DNA of 8,401 bases from Candidatus Geocrenenecus sp. JGI 0000106-J15. GTDB taxonomy: Archaea > Thermoproteota > Nitrososphaeria_A > Caldarchaeales > Wolframiiraptoraceae. The notes under the pieces were generated by a model. That model was not told the origin of the DNA, made no database searches, and worked only from the letters and a program-made list of their open reading frames with translations. Every line of letters starts with the position of its first letter. Within the stretch, counting starts at the first letter, position 1. A program made the translations under genes and the position numbers. The stretch is taken from positions 7,452 to 15,852 of the forward strand of contig ASPF01000031.1 of assembly GCA_000405685.1 (NCBI GenBank), written 5' to 3'. Positions 1 to 4,967 of this stretch are shown here, piece by piece.

Positions 1-3
1 GTA

Positions 4-15
4 ATGGTTAACCAT
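4..15. repeat. 12-bp perfect palindrome (possible operator)
   Basis: ATGGTTAACCAT reads the same on both strands and lies about 30 nt upstream of a strong Shine-Dalgarno site. A symmetric site of this size could be bound by a dimeric regulator, but only one copy is present and it touches the window edge. Its role is inferred from symmetry and position alone. Confidence 0.3.
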
Positions 16-55
16 CTTAAGACCTAGACATTGTAGACTTAGTAGGAGGTGTTTT

Positions 56-112
56 ATGGCCATCCAGCAGGAGGTCATACAGAAATTCAAACATGCAGGC
101 CATCCATTGTAA
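56..112 (+). CDS. 18-residue mini reading frame with strong RBS
   Basis: ATG at 56 is preceded by GGAGGTG (45-51), a textbook archaeal Shine-Dalgarno site with 4 nt before the start. The peptide (MAIQQEVIQKFKHAGHPL) is basic and ends at TAA (110-112). The strong RBS suggests translation, but the product is too short to recognise. It may be a true micropeptide, a leader, or the surviving N-terminus of a gene broken downstream. No reading frame resumes convincingly in the following 100 nt; the only one seen is a 19-codon stretch from 93 without an RBS. Confidence 0.35.
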   Translation: MAIQQEVIQKFKHAGHPL

Positions 113-177
113 AAGTGTTACATTAGAAGTGGAGGTTCTAGAAATTCTTTAGGTAAAACGTATACGAGGCACAGAAC

Positions 178-210
178 CTTTATTAAACGCCCCCCCCCCA
201 CATTATACTT
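178..210 (+). promoter_or_regulatory. Promoter of the pilus-like operon, with a C10 tract
   Basis: CTTTATTAA (178-186) fits an archaeal TATA box. Transcription would be expected to begin about 25 nt downstream, around 205-212, giving a short leader with the RBS GAGGTGG (219-225). Ten consecutive C residues (190-199) lie between the TATA box and the expected start. Such a tract is prone to slipped-strand length change and could alter the leader or promoter geometry. The TATA assignment rests on sequence and spacing only. Confidence 0.55.
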
Positions 211-221
211 AAGGACTAGAG

Positions 222-632
222 GTGGAGGTTTTGAGGAAGGTTATCCTAGCCGTACTCCTAGCCGTAGCATTGCTCTCGATAGCAACCGTAGCAGTCGCGT
301 TGACCTTGACGCCAAAGAAGATAGCTGGCTCAGCTATGGTGGATGTCTCCTGCCCAGCAGGACCGTGCTCAGCAACAGTAGGATGGCGGTTAGACAGTAA
401 TTACGACGTGGACGCCTGCATAGTCTCGTGGACGCCTGCATTCTCCGGGGAGGCGACCGTCGCCTGCATAGTCTATGACAGCGGCGGCAACAAGCTTGCA
501 AACGGCATCATCACCGATGAGTCAGTCGTAAGCGGCACGGCTGAGACTAACACTATTCCGCTGACCGACACGGTCGATCCAAGCGAGATATACCAGGTAG
601 AAGTAGTCATTATGGAGGAGATGCCGGAGTAA
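222..632 (+). CDS. Small secreted beta-rich protein, candidate major pilus/filament subunit
   Basis: The product has an N-terminal signal sequence (MRKVILAVLLAVALLSIATVAVA, written from TTG 231 as MRKVILAVLL then hydrophobic to about residue 23, with an AVA site) and a mature part of about 110 residues. The GTG at 222 gives 136 residues, but it lies inside GAGGTGGAGG; the TTG at 231 has GAGGTG (219-224) 6 nt upstream and is the more likely start (133 residues). Numbered from the TTG, it has GSA at 33-35, cysteines at 41, 46, 63 and 79 (two possible disulfides), ETNT at 105-108 and VEV at 123-125. GSA recurs in the next two proteins and ETNT...VEV in the third, suggesting paralogy. It is first in an operon with a signal peptidase. 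Its codons are richer in GAC and GCC than its neighbours, which may mean high expression. The TasA/AbpA-like pilin assignment is inferred from context, not from a recognised domain. Confidence 0.8.
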   Translation: MEVLRKVILAVLLAVALLSIATVAVALTLTPKKIAGSAMVDVSCPAGPCSATVGWRLDSNYDVDACIVSWTPAFSGEATVACIVYDSGGNKLANGIITDESVVSGTAETNTIPLTDTVDPSEIYQVEVVIMEEMPE

Positions 633-640
633 GGTGGCTG

Positions 641-1072
641 ATGTCCCCCCAAAACTCCCCATATTTTCTTTATCCCCGCAAGATTAAGATAATCATACTT
701 GTTATCATGCTCATGATTGTATTACTCTCTCTTACAGCGTACTCTGTAAACTTATATGTTAGCCCTCAGAGTATCATAAGAGGGGGCTCGGCTGAGTATC
801 ATTTCGATGCTGGAGCTGAGAGAGTCCGGGTTGCAAGGCTACTGCTCTCAGGAGATATGGTTGCAGGGGTAAGCTTAACATGTAGCAAACCCCGACCATC
901 CATAGGCTACTTCACGGTCTCCGTAAAATTCTCAAACGGCGTTGAGTCCGTATCAGCCCAGATAACCACCTATCAAGGTATAGGAGCAAGCTTCACGGTA
1001 GAAGTATACTTTCCAAGACCCATCAACTACTACCCATCACCAGTCCTGTATGCGGAGGTCTACAAGACTTGA
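641..1072 (+). CDS. Small secreted beta-rich protein, second filament-subunit candidate
   Basis: The 143-residue product has a basic n-region (RKIK, 13-16) and a long hydrophobic stretch to about residue 33, followed by the strand-like segment VNLYVSP and RGGSA (47-51). The remainder alternates polar and hydrophobic residues, as in a beta sandwich, and contains one cysteine (81). It starts at ATG with AAGGTGG (631-637) just upstream, 8 nt after the previous stop, and its stop overlaps the next gene's start. The strand-then-GSA pattern matches the proteins before and after it, so I read it as a divergent paralogue, perhaps a minor or capping subunit. The n-region is longer than in the first protein, and the mature part ends in an aromatic-rich tail (YYPSPVLYAEVYKT). 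I do not recognise a named family. Confidence 0.78.
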   Translation: MSPQNSPYFLYPRKIKIIILVIMLMIVLLSLTAYSVNLYVSPQSIIRGGSAEYHFDAGAERVRVARLLLSGDMVAGVSLTCSKPRPSIGYFTVSVKFSNGVESVSAQITTYQGIGASFTVEVYFPRPINYYPSPVLYAEVYKT

Positions 1073-1452
1073 GGCTGACGGCGATACTCCTCATATCATT
1101 GATGGCCTTATCCATTCTAGGATCCACATATGTTCTATCCGTATCGTTATATGGAGAAGTTAAGAGGGTTGCTTCAGGCTCAGCTGAGGTCAAGCATTAT
1201 AATGTGAAGGTGTGGGTCGTCGGCAACATCGTTCTCGGAAACTTTCTACGCCGGGTCTCCCTAGATGTCATAGTAGATGTTAGTGGATACTATACCGTAA
1301 CGCTAACAGTCTGGAACGACTTAGACAGCCTTACAAGCTCCCAGACAGTATACCTTATAGCCGGTGAAACAAACACGGTAACCTTTTGGGTAACCTTAAT
1401 AGAAAGCGATAATGCTGGCTTCAGCCACAGGGTTGAGGTGGAGCCTTTATGA
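1069..1452 (+). CDS. Small secreted beta-rich protein, third filament-subunit candidate
   Basis: The 127-residue product begins at TTG, overlapping the previous stop (TTGA), with GGAGGT (1054-1059) 9 nt upstream, so translation is probably coupled. A signal sequence covers about residues 1-22. It is followed by a strand (LSVSLYG), SGSA (36-39), alternating beta-type segments, ETNT at 100-103 and VEV at 122-124. ETNT followed about 20 residues later by VEV near the C-terminus also occurs in the first protein of the operon, which supports common ancestry. It has no cysteines, unlike the first protein's four. Its stop overlaps the signal peptidase start (ATGA). The role as a filament subunit or accessory is inferred from context. 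Confidence 0.78.
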   Translation: MRLTAILLISLMALSILGSTYVLSVSLYGEVKRVASGSAEVKHYNVKVWVVGNIVLGNFLRRVSLDVIVDVSGYYTVTLTVWNDLDSLTSSQTVYLIAGETNTVTFWVTLIESDNAGFSHRVEVEPL

Positions 1453-2126
1453 GGTGGAGAGCCCTAATATACATAGCTATAGCATTAATAATAATTGTGG
1501 CATTTCTCCCTGAAAGCCTTGGAGGCGTTGTCGGATACTATTATGTAGTCTCAGGCAGTATGGAGCCGTTTATACCTGTAGGCTCACTAATCCTAACGCA
1601 TCCACCATGGCTTAAGCCTCCTAGCATTGGAGACGTCGTAGTCTATAGTAGTGAGAATCTAGGGCTTATCGCTCATAGATTGGTAGGGATGGAAGATGGA
1701 GAGTATGTTATCGAGGCTGATGTTGGAGGCTACTCCGAGAAGGTTTGGCCTGGAAAAGTTATAGGTGTGGCAGTATTGATCATACCCTTGGTGGGGTGGG
1801 TTGGGATAGCTGCCTCGGCAATCCAAGCCCTGCCAGTAGTAATCAGCATACTCTTGATAGCTTCATTTATACCTGGCAGGCCGTCTAGACCATTATACCC
1901 ATTATCGGCGGGGCTTTCACTGCTTCCAATACTCCTTCCACTGAATCCTGGGTTGATGTTCCTCGGCCCATACAGTAGATACTTCTATACCGCTTTATTC
2001 CTCTCAGGCTCTCTGACGGCATGGTATGCAGACTTAAAGAGCTATGCTCCTCAGTGGGTTGTAGAGCTAACCCTTACAGTAGTAGCCGTAACGTCTATAA
2101 TGGTGGTGAGGCTTCCATGGACTTGA
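1449..2126 (+). CDS. Archaeal/ER-type signal peptidase I (S26B, SipW-like)
   Basis: This is a membrane serine protease that removes signal peptides from exported proteins, with its active site on the outer face. After one N-terminal membrane helix (about 5-20) comes YYVVSGSMEP, with the nucleophile Ser37. GSLILTHPP follows, then GDVVVY (61-66) and LIAHRLVG with His76, the Ser-His arrangement of archaeal, eukaryotic and SipW enzymes rather than the Ser-Lys of bacterial LepB. Asp91 (IEADVGG) is the likely third catalytic residue. Residues 100-225 add about four more membrane helices, a longer C-terminal membrane part than in the shortest family members. It starts at ATG with GAGGTGG (1435-1441) upstream and overlaps the gene before by 4 nt and the gene after by 10 nt. 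Its place between three secreted proteins and an anchored one suggests a dedicated processing enzyme; general secretion duty cannot be excluded. Confidence 0.93.
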   Translation: MRWRALIYIAIALIIIVAFLPESLGGVVGYYYVVSGSMEPFIPVGSLILTHPPWLKPPSIGDVVVYSSENLGLIAHRLVGMEDGEYVIEADVGGYSEKVWPGKVIGVAVLIIPLVGWVGIAASAIQALPVVISILLIASFIPGRPSRPLYPLSAGLSLLPILLPLNPGLMFLGPYSRYFYTALFLSGSLTAWYADLKSYAPQWVVELTLTVVAVTSIMVVRLPWT

Positions 2127-3532
2127 CTCAGCTCTACAGAAACATACTACTCTCTATAACATTAACTATATTTACCCTACTGTCCGCTCAAGCTTTTCCA
2201 GCTGCCTTATCGGAGGAGGACCTTGGATATGGATACGTTACATCTGACCCCGAGTACCCACTCATATCTAGAGGAGTGTATATCGATGGAGAGTATGCTA
2301 GGCCTAGAAGCCTACCACTCAAGGTTGAGGCGGGCTCAACGGTATGCGTCATCCCAAGCATATACGTGGACATCGATAGGAGATATGTGTTCAGGGGCTG
2401 GAGCGATGGCTTCAGAGACCCATGCAGGACTGTCTCTGTAAACATGACTTATAAAGCAGTATACTATGAGCAGGTTCTGGTACAGGTCTTCTCAGAGCTT
2501 AGAGAATACTCTAGGAGCTTCTGGGTGGATGTTGGAGAGATGGTGAACCTAACCGTCCCAGAAGTCATCGAGAAAGATAACGTACAGTATAGGTTCGTTG
2601 AGTGGAGCGGTGGAGAAGAGCCTTGGAGCCCTACAAACCATTTCATAGCAGTAAAGCCTATGAGGCTTGAATTAAGATGGGAGCCTAGATACTTATTAAC
2701 GCTGACGTCAAGCTATGACGTAAAGCTGAACGGTTCAGGATACTATAGGAGTGGTGCTCTATCAGTTATATCCGCACCTGAAGAAGTACTGCTTGAGCCT
2801 GGGAGGAAGCTAGTATTTGAGAGGTGGGTGAGCGTCGGGCCGATACCAGCTATAATACCTAATGATGGGTCGAGTACCACTACGTTAAGAGTTGAGGCGC
2901 CATACATCATTAAAGCAGAATATGTAGAGATGTATTATGTCGAGATTCTAGGGCTTGGCGGAGAAACAATTGTGAAGAAGTGGTTTAAGGAAGGAGATGT
3001 AGTCCAGGTCTCGGTAAGACTGGTCATAGAAGTTGTACAGAACGAGGTTAGATACGTCTTCAAGGGGTGGAGCGATCCATCCATCCCACAGATACCGAGC
3101 TTAACGTTATCGGTAGACGGGCCCTTGAAGATCCAGGCGATATACGAGAAGCAGTACAGGGTCGAGGCTGTAGGCGAGTTTGGAGTCTCGGGGACGGGCT
3201 GGTATCCAGAGAACTCCACGGCCATCCTGAAGGCTCCCATAAGTCCTAGGACCATGCTTCTGCTGAAGACTGTCTTCAAGGGATGGTCTGGGGGCATAGG
3301 AAATGCTGTGAATAGGGGAGATACGTTAATAGTCAGAGTGGATAGGCCTTTAAGGGTCGTGGCTGTGTACGGTATTGAGCCTGACTACATCTCCATGGCT
3401 GTCGTAGGAGGGGCGATAACGGTCTTGGCGGCTGTGGGGCTTAGAAAGACTGAGAAGAAGAAACGCGTTGAAGAGGTTTGGTATAAGTCTGGAGAAGTCG
3501 TCGAAGTTGAGGCTGAGCGAGCCAAGAGCTAG
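2117..3532 (+). CDS. Surface protein with five InlB-B-like repeats and C-terminal membrane anchor
   Basis: The start chosen is ATG 2117 (GGTGAGG-type RBS at 2104-2111, 10-nt overlap with the peptidase gene), giving 471 residues. A start at 2021 would add 32 residues lacking signal-sequence character. An N-terminal signal sequence (about 9-27) is followed by five repeats of about 70 residues, each ending in a core like FxGWS followed by a strand such as KAVYYE or IQAIYEK. The cores are at 92 (FRGWSDG), 160 (FVEWSGG), 234 (FERW), 315 (FKGWSDP) and 387 (FKGWSGG). This matches the divergent InlB B-repeat type of cell-surface protein. A membrane helix (about 424-441) and a basic-then-acidic cytoplasmic tail (RKTEKKKR) anchor it. 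Cys77 and Cys103 in repeat 1 could pair. As last gene of the operon it may be the base, anchor or adhesive partner of the small secreted proteins; that role is inferred. Confidence 0.88.
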   Translation: MDLTQLYRNILLSITLTIFTLLSAQAFPAALSEEDLGYGYVTSDPEYPLISRGVYIDGEYARPRSLPLKVEAGSTVCVIPSIYVDIDRRYVFRGWSDGFRDPCRTVSVNMTYKAVYYEQVLVQVFSELREYSRSFWVDVGEMVNLTVPEVIEKDNVQYRFVEWSGGEEPWSPTNHFIAVKPMRLELRWEPRYLLTLTSSYDVKLNGSGYYRSGALSVISAPEEVLLEPGRKLVFERWVSVGPIPAIIPNDGSSTTTLRVEAPYIIKAEYVEMYYVEILGLGGETIVKKWFKEGDVVQVSVRLVIEVVQNEVRYVFKGWSDPSIPQIPSLTLSVDGPLKIQAIYEKQYRVEAVGEFGVSGTGWYPENSTAILKAPISPRTMLLLKTVFKGWSGGIGNAVNRGDTLIVRVDRPLRVVAVYGIEPDYISMAVVGGAITVLAAVGLRKTEKKKRVEEVWYKSGEVVEVEAERAKS

Positions 3533-3592
3533 ATGAGAGTTCTAGCCCATAACCCCTAATATCCCCGATCCTCAAATCTTTTAAGGAGACCA

Positions 3593-3601
3593 CATATTTA
3601 T
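3593..3601 (+). promoter_or_regulatory. Candidate TATA box upstream of the mini reading frames
   Basis: CATATTTAT resembles an archaeal TATA box and lies about 55-60 nt before ATG 3656. An AGAGGT Shine-Dalgarno-like site (3637-3642) is between them, 13 nt from the ATG, which is a long spacing. The call rests on sequence match alone. Confidence 0.35.
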
Positions 3602-3655
3602 CAAGCCTCCAACAGTTATACACCCACAACATCTACAGAGGTTGACGCTGTCCCT

Positions 3656-3718
3656 ATGATAATACTGGTCCCACTGGCAATGCCGCTCACAGTAGCAATT
3701 TCCAGCCAGCTAAGGTAG
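3656..3718 (+). CDS. 20-residue hydrophobic mini reading frame
   Basis: The frame encodes MIILVPLAMPLTVAISSQLR, a single hydrophobic stretch of membrane-helix character with a basic end, stopping at TAG. The AGAGGT site upstream is distant (13 nt). The frame is open for at least 18 codons upstream of the ATG, so it may instead be the middle of an older, longer gene. It shares its frame with the next mini ORF. I do not recognise it. Confidence 0.2.
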   Translation: MIILVPLAMPLTVAISSQLR

Positions 3719-3739
3719 GATGAGGATACGTTACTGTAG

Positions 3740-3802
3740 GTGATTGCCATGCCGGGATGTAAAACAGAGTACTGCGAGCTAGACGAGTTGGACTACGACT
3801 AA
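3740..3802 (+). CDS. Acidic mini reading frame with a CX4C pair
   Basis: Starting at GTG 3740 (20 codons) or ATG 3749 (17 codons), this encodes MPGCKTEYCELDELDYD: two cysteines four residues apart and a strongly acidic tail, ending at TAA. It is in frame with the preceding hydrophobic peptide, separated by seven codons of which the first and last are TAG-bounded. It could be a micropeptide or the C-terminus of a decayed small membrane protein. No convincing RBS decides its start; AGGTGA overlaps the GTG. Confidence 0.22.
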   Translation: MIAMPGCKTEYCELDELDYD

Positions 3803-3821
3803 TGACGGTTATATGTGAAGG

Positions 3822-3830
3822 CTTAAATAT
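3822..3830 (+). promoter_or_regulatory. TATA box of the zinc-finger gene
   Basis: CTTAAATAT lies about 44 nt upstream of the GTG start, predicting transcription from about 3850 and a leader of about 20 nt. The identical 9-mer precedes the GtrA-like gene at 4199-4207. Confidence 0.5.
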
Positions 3831-3869
3831 TAACGGTAGGCTTAACAAATTAATGGGGATAACATAGGA

Positions 3870-4259
3870 GTGGTTGCGAAGAGAGCTGGGAGGAAGGCTA
3901 GAAGGGCTGGGAGGCGTAGGAGAAAACACAGGAGGCCCGTAGAAACTCCTGGAAGAGGCTTCAAGCCTGTAGAAGTCTCAAAGACAAACTATAAGAGCGT
4001 CGAGGGTTTCTGTAGGATATGTGGAGCCAAGATCCACGGAGATAACGCATTAATAAACCATGTATCGGAACACGACGGGGGGATAGCTATTGGCAGGTAT
4101 GCGTCCATGGACGAGGATGCAAGGTTCAATACCATCTTTAAGCTGGCTGAAAGATTCCTAACATCGACGGAGCCGGAATGGTATAAAGCCTATCAACCCT
4201 TAAATATGGAGAGCAGCCATCAATGTTTAGAGCATGCATCTGAGAGAGTTCATCAGTAG
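3870..4259 (+). CDS. Arg-rich small protein with one C2H2 zinc finger
   Basis: The 129-residue product begins with a highly basic tail (residues 3-22 are mostly Arg/Lys), suited to binding DNA or RNA. A classic single finger follows, with Cys48, Cys51, His64 and His68 (C-X2-C-X12-H-X3-H) in FCRICGAKIHG...NHVSEH. After the finger come about 60 residues without a recognised motif, including an amphipathic segment (ARFNTIFKLAERFL). Single C2H2 proteins of this size are common in Thermoproteota and their viruses and plasmids, usually as presumed regulators. The GTG start is the only upstream option in frame before a stop at 3843; its RBS is poor, and GGAG overlaps the GTG. The last 26 nt overlap the GtrA-like gene in another frame. 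The role as a nucleic-acid binding regulator is inferred from the motif and charge. Confidence 0.75.
   Translation: MVAKRAGRKARRAGRRRRKHRRPVETPGRGFKPVEVSKTNYKSVEGFCRICGAKIHGDNALINHVSEHDGGIAIGRYASMDEDARFNTIFKLAERFLTSTEPEWYKAYQPLNMESSHQCLEHASERVHQ
4199..4207 (+). promoter_or_regulatory. TATA box for the GtrA-like gene, inside the zinc-finger gene
   Basis: CTTAAATAT is centred 31 nt before ATG 4234, so a transcript from it would be almost leaderless, which suits the absence of an RBS before that ATG. It is identical to the TATA box proposed for the zinc-finger gene. It lies within codons of the zinc-finger gene. Confidence 0.5.
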
Positions 4260-4656
4260 GATCCTCCTTGGAAAGGTTGTCTCAAGGCTCCTCTCAGCAG
4301 AGTTCATAAAATTCAATATAGTTGGAGGAGTAGGCGTCCTCGTAAACATGGCTGCATTCTACCTTTTCTACAACCTCCTAACCATACATCACATGGTATC
4401 GGGCGCCCTAGCCACAGAGCTAGCCATAATCAACAACTTCATCCTCAACGACCTGTTGACGTTCAGGGGGAGAGAAGTCAAGATGGATGTCTGGATGAGA
4501 CTCATCATCTTCCATGCCTCAAGGCTTCTAGGCATGGCTGTGACCCTGGCAACCCTATACATCCTATCTGATATACTGGGTCTAGACGTTCTCTTCTCAT
4601 ACCTCATAAGCATAGCGCTAGGCGTCCTAGCAAACTTCTACACAAGCGACGTATAG
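4234..4656 (+). CDS. GtrA-like four-helix membrane protein (polyprenyl-linked sugar flippase family)
   Basis: The 140-residue product has four predicted membrane helices (about 24-47, 54-72, 88-113 and 119-134) and the family signature in helix 2: ELAIINNFILNDLLTFRGRE, with NFxLN at 68-72 and TF at 76-77. GtrA-family (PF04138) proteins are membrane proteins implicated in moving lipid-linked sugars across the membrane or in cell-surface polysaccharide synthesis. Helix 4 ends LGVLANFYTSDV followed by TAG. In-frame reading continues with VWARQPSK before TAA, so the stop may replace the aromatic residue usual at the matching place of the second half (NF...xWxF). The gene overlaps the zinc-finger gene by 26 nt and probably has its own leaderless promoter. 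No glycosyltransferase gene is adjacent in the window. Confidence 0.83.
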   Translation: MHLREFISRILLGKVVSRLLSAEFIKFNIVGGVGVLVNMAAFYLFYNLLTIHHMVSGALATELAIINNFILNDLLTFRGREVKMDVWMRLIIFHASRLLGMAVTLATLYILSDILGLDVLFSYLISIALGVLANFYTSDV

Positions 4657-4685
4657 GTGTGGGCTAGGCAACCCAGCAAGTAACG

Positions 4686-4692
4686 CTTTTAT
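4686..4692 (+). promoter_or_regulatory. Candidate TATA box for a leaderless mini ORF
   Basis: CTTTTAT is centred about 28 nt before ATG 4717, matching the spacing of a leaderless archaeal start. It lies in the gap after the GtrA-like gene. Confidence 0.35.
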
Positions 4693-4716
4693 CCCAGCAT
4701 GCCAAGATAATATTTG

Positions 4717-4809
4717 ATGGAGAAGAAGCATACCGAGAAAGAGCATGCACTTAGATACTACTTTCCAAGGATAGTATTGCCTCAAGGCTTCTGGACCCTG
4801 TATATTTAA
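4717..4809 (+). pseudogene. 30-codon frame cut off by the direct repeat
   Basis: ATG 4717 has a TATA-like CTTTTAT at leaderless spacing. It opens with MEKKHTEKEHALRYYF and continues PRIVLPQGFWTL for 28 codons of unique sequence. It then enters the 80-bp direct repeat at 4798 and stops within four codons (CTG TAT ATT TAA). The break coincides with the repeat boundary, so this looks like the 5' remnant of a gene interrupted by the duplication, though a genuine micropeptide is possible. The product is not recognised. On the other strand the same bases form an alternative tail for the propeller protein. Confidence 0.3.
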
Positions 4810-4877
4810 TGATGGCTCTTCATGTCTCAGGCTTCTATATAGTAGTAGCCTTCCACCAGCGGTCAGCAGAGCATCAG
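4798..4877. repeat. 80-bp direct repeat, copy 1 (detached)
   Basis: These bases are identical over 80 nt to 4968-5047 (offset 170). On the minus strand they encode the same 26-residue end of the beta-propeller protein, but here they lie beyond that gene's stop codon, so they are a non-coding duplicate. The flanks differ at once on both sides (4797 C versus 4967 G; 4878 C versus 5048 T). Confidence 0.98.
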
Positions 4878-4967
4878 CCTATGTTCTGTATCCATGCCCT
4901 GCCATTGAAGTCCCAGTATACTAGGCTTAGCTTCTCCATCAATGCCGACTTAACATTTTCTCCATGG
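4878..4967 (-). pseudogene. 90-bp spacer between repeats, possible propeller-blade remnant
   Basis: On the minus strand, a frame different from that of the adjoining repeat reads MEKLSLVYWDFNGRAWIQNI before a stop. This resembles LYVWDGYWIQQLP, which precedes the repeat inside the intact propeller gene (both have a Trp-Asp pair and WIQ). Next to copy 1 the frame is broken, and an in-frame TAG precedes the repeat. I read it tentatively as part of a related, decayed C-terminal segment; the match is short and could be chance. Confidence 0.3.

Larger units (their letters stand above)
3533..3869 (+). other. 337-bp gap with two candidate promoters and two mini reading frames
   Basis: No full-length gene fits here on either strand. 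TATA-like CATATTTAT (3593-3601) could drive a transcript from about 3622. Two short frames, 3656-3718 and 3740-3802, lie in the same reading frame and are separated only by amber codons at 3716 and 3737. CTTAAATAT (3822-3830) is the probable TATA box of the zinc-finger gene. The stretch could be a decayed gene, micropeptides or a small RNA; the sequence does not decide between these. Confidence 0.5.

Noticed and set aside
2188..3297. Several reading frames of 60-120 codons on both strands within the repeat-protein gene
   Set aside because: They lie wholly inside a strongly supported gene, have atypical Ser/His-rich composition, and lack ribosome binding sites or recognisable domains.
3716..4656. 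TAG as a sense codon (pyrrolysine) across the region
   Set aside because: The repeat-protein and zinc-finger genes also end with TAG at plausible places, so TAG seems to serve as an ordinary stop here; no Pyl machinery is visible in the window.
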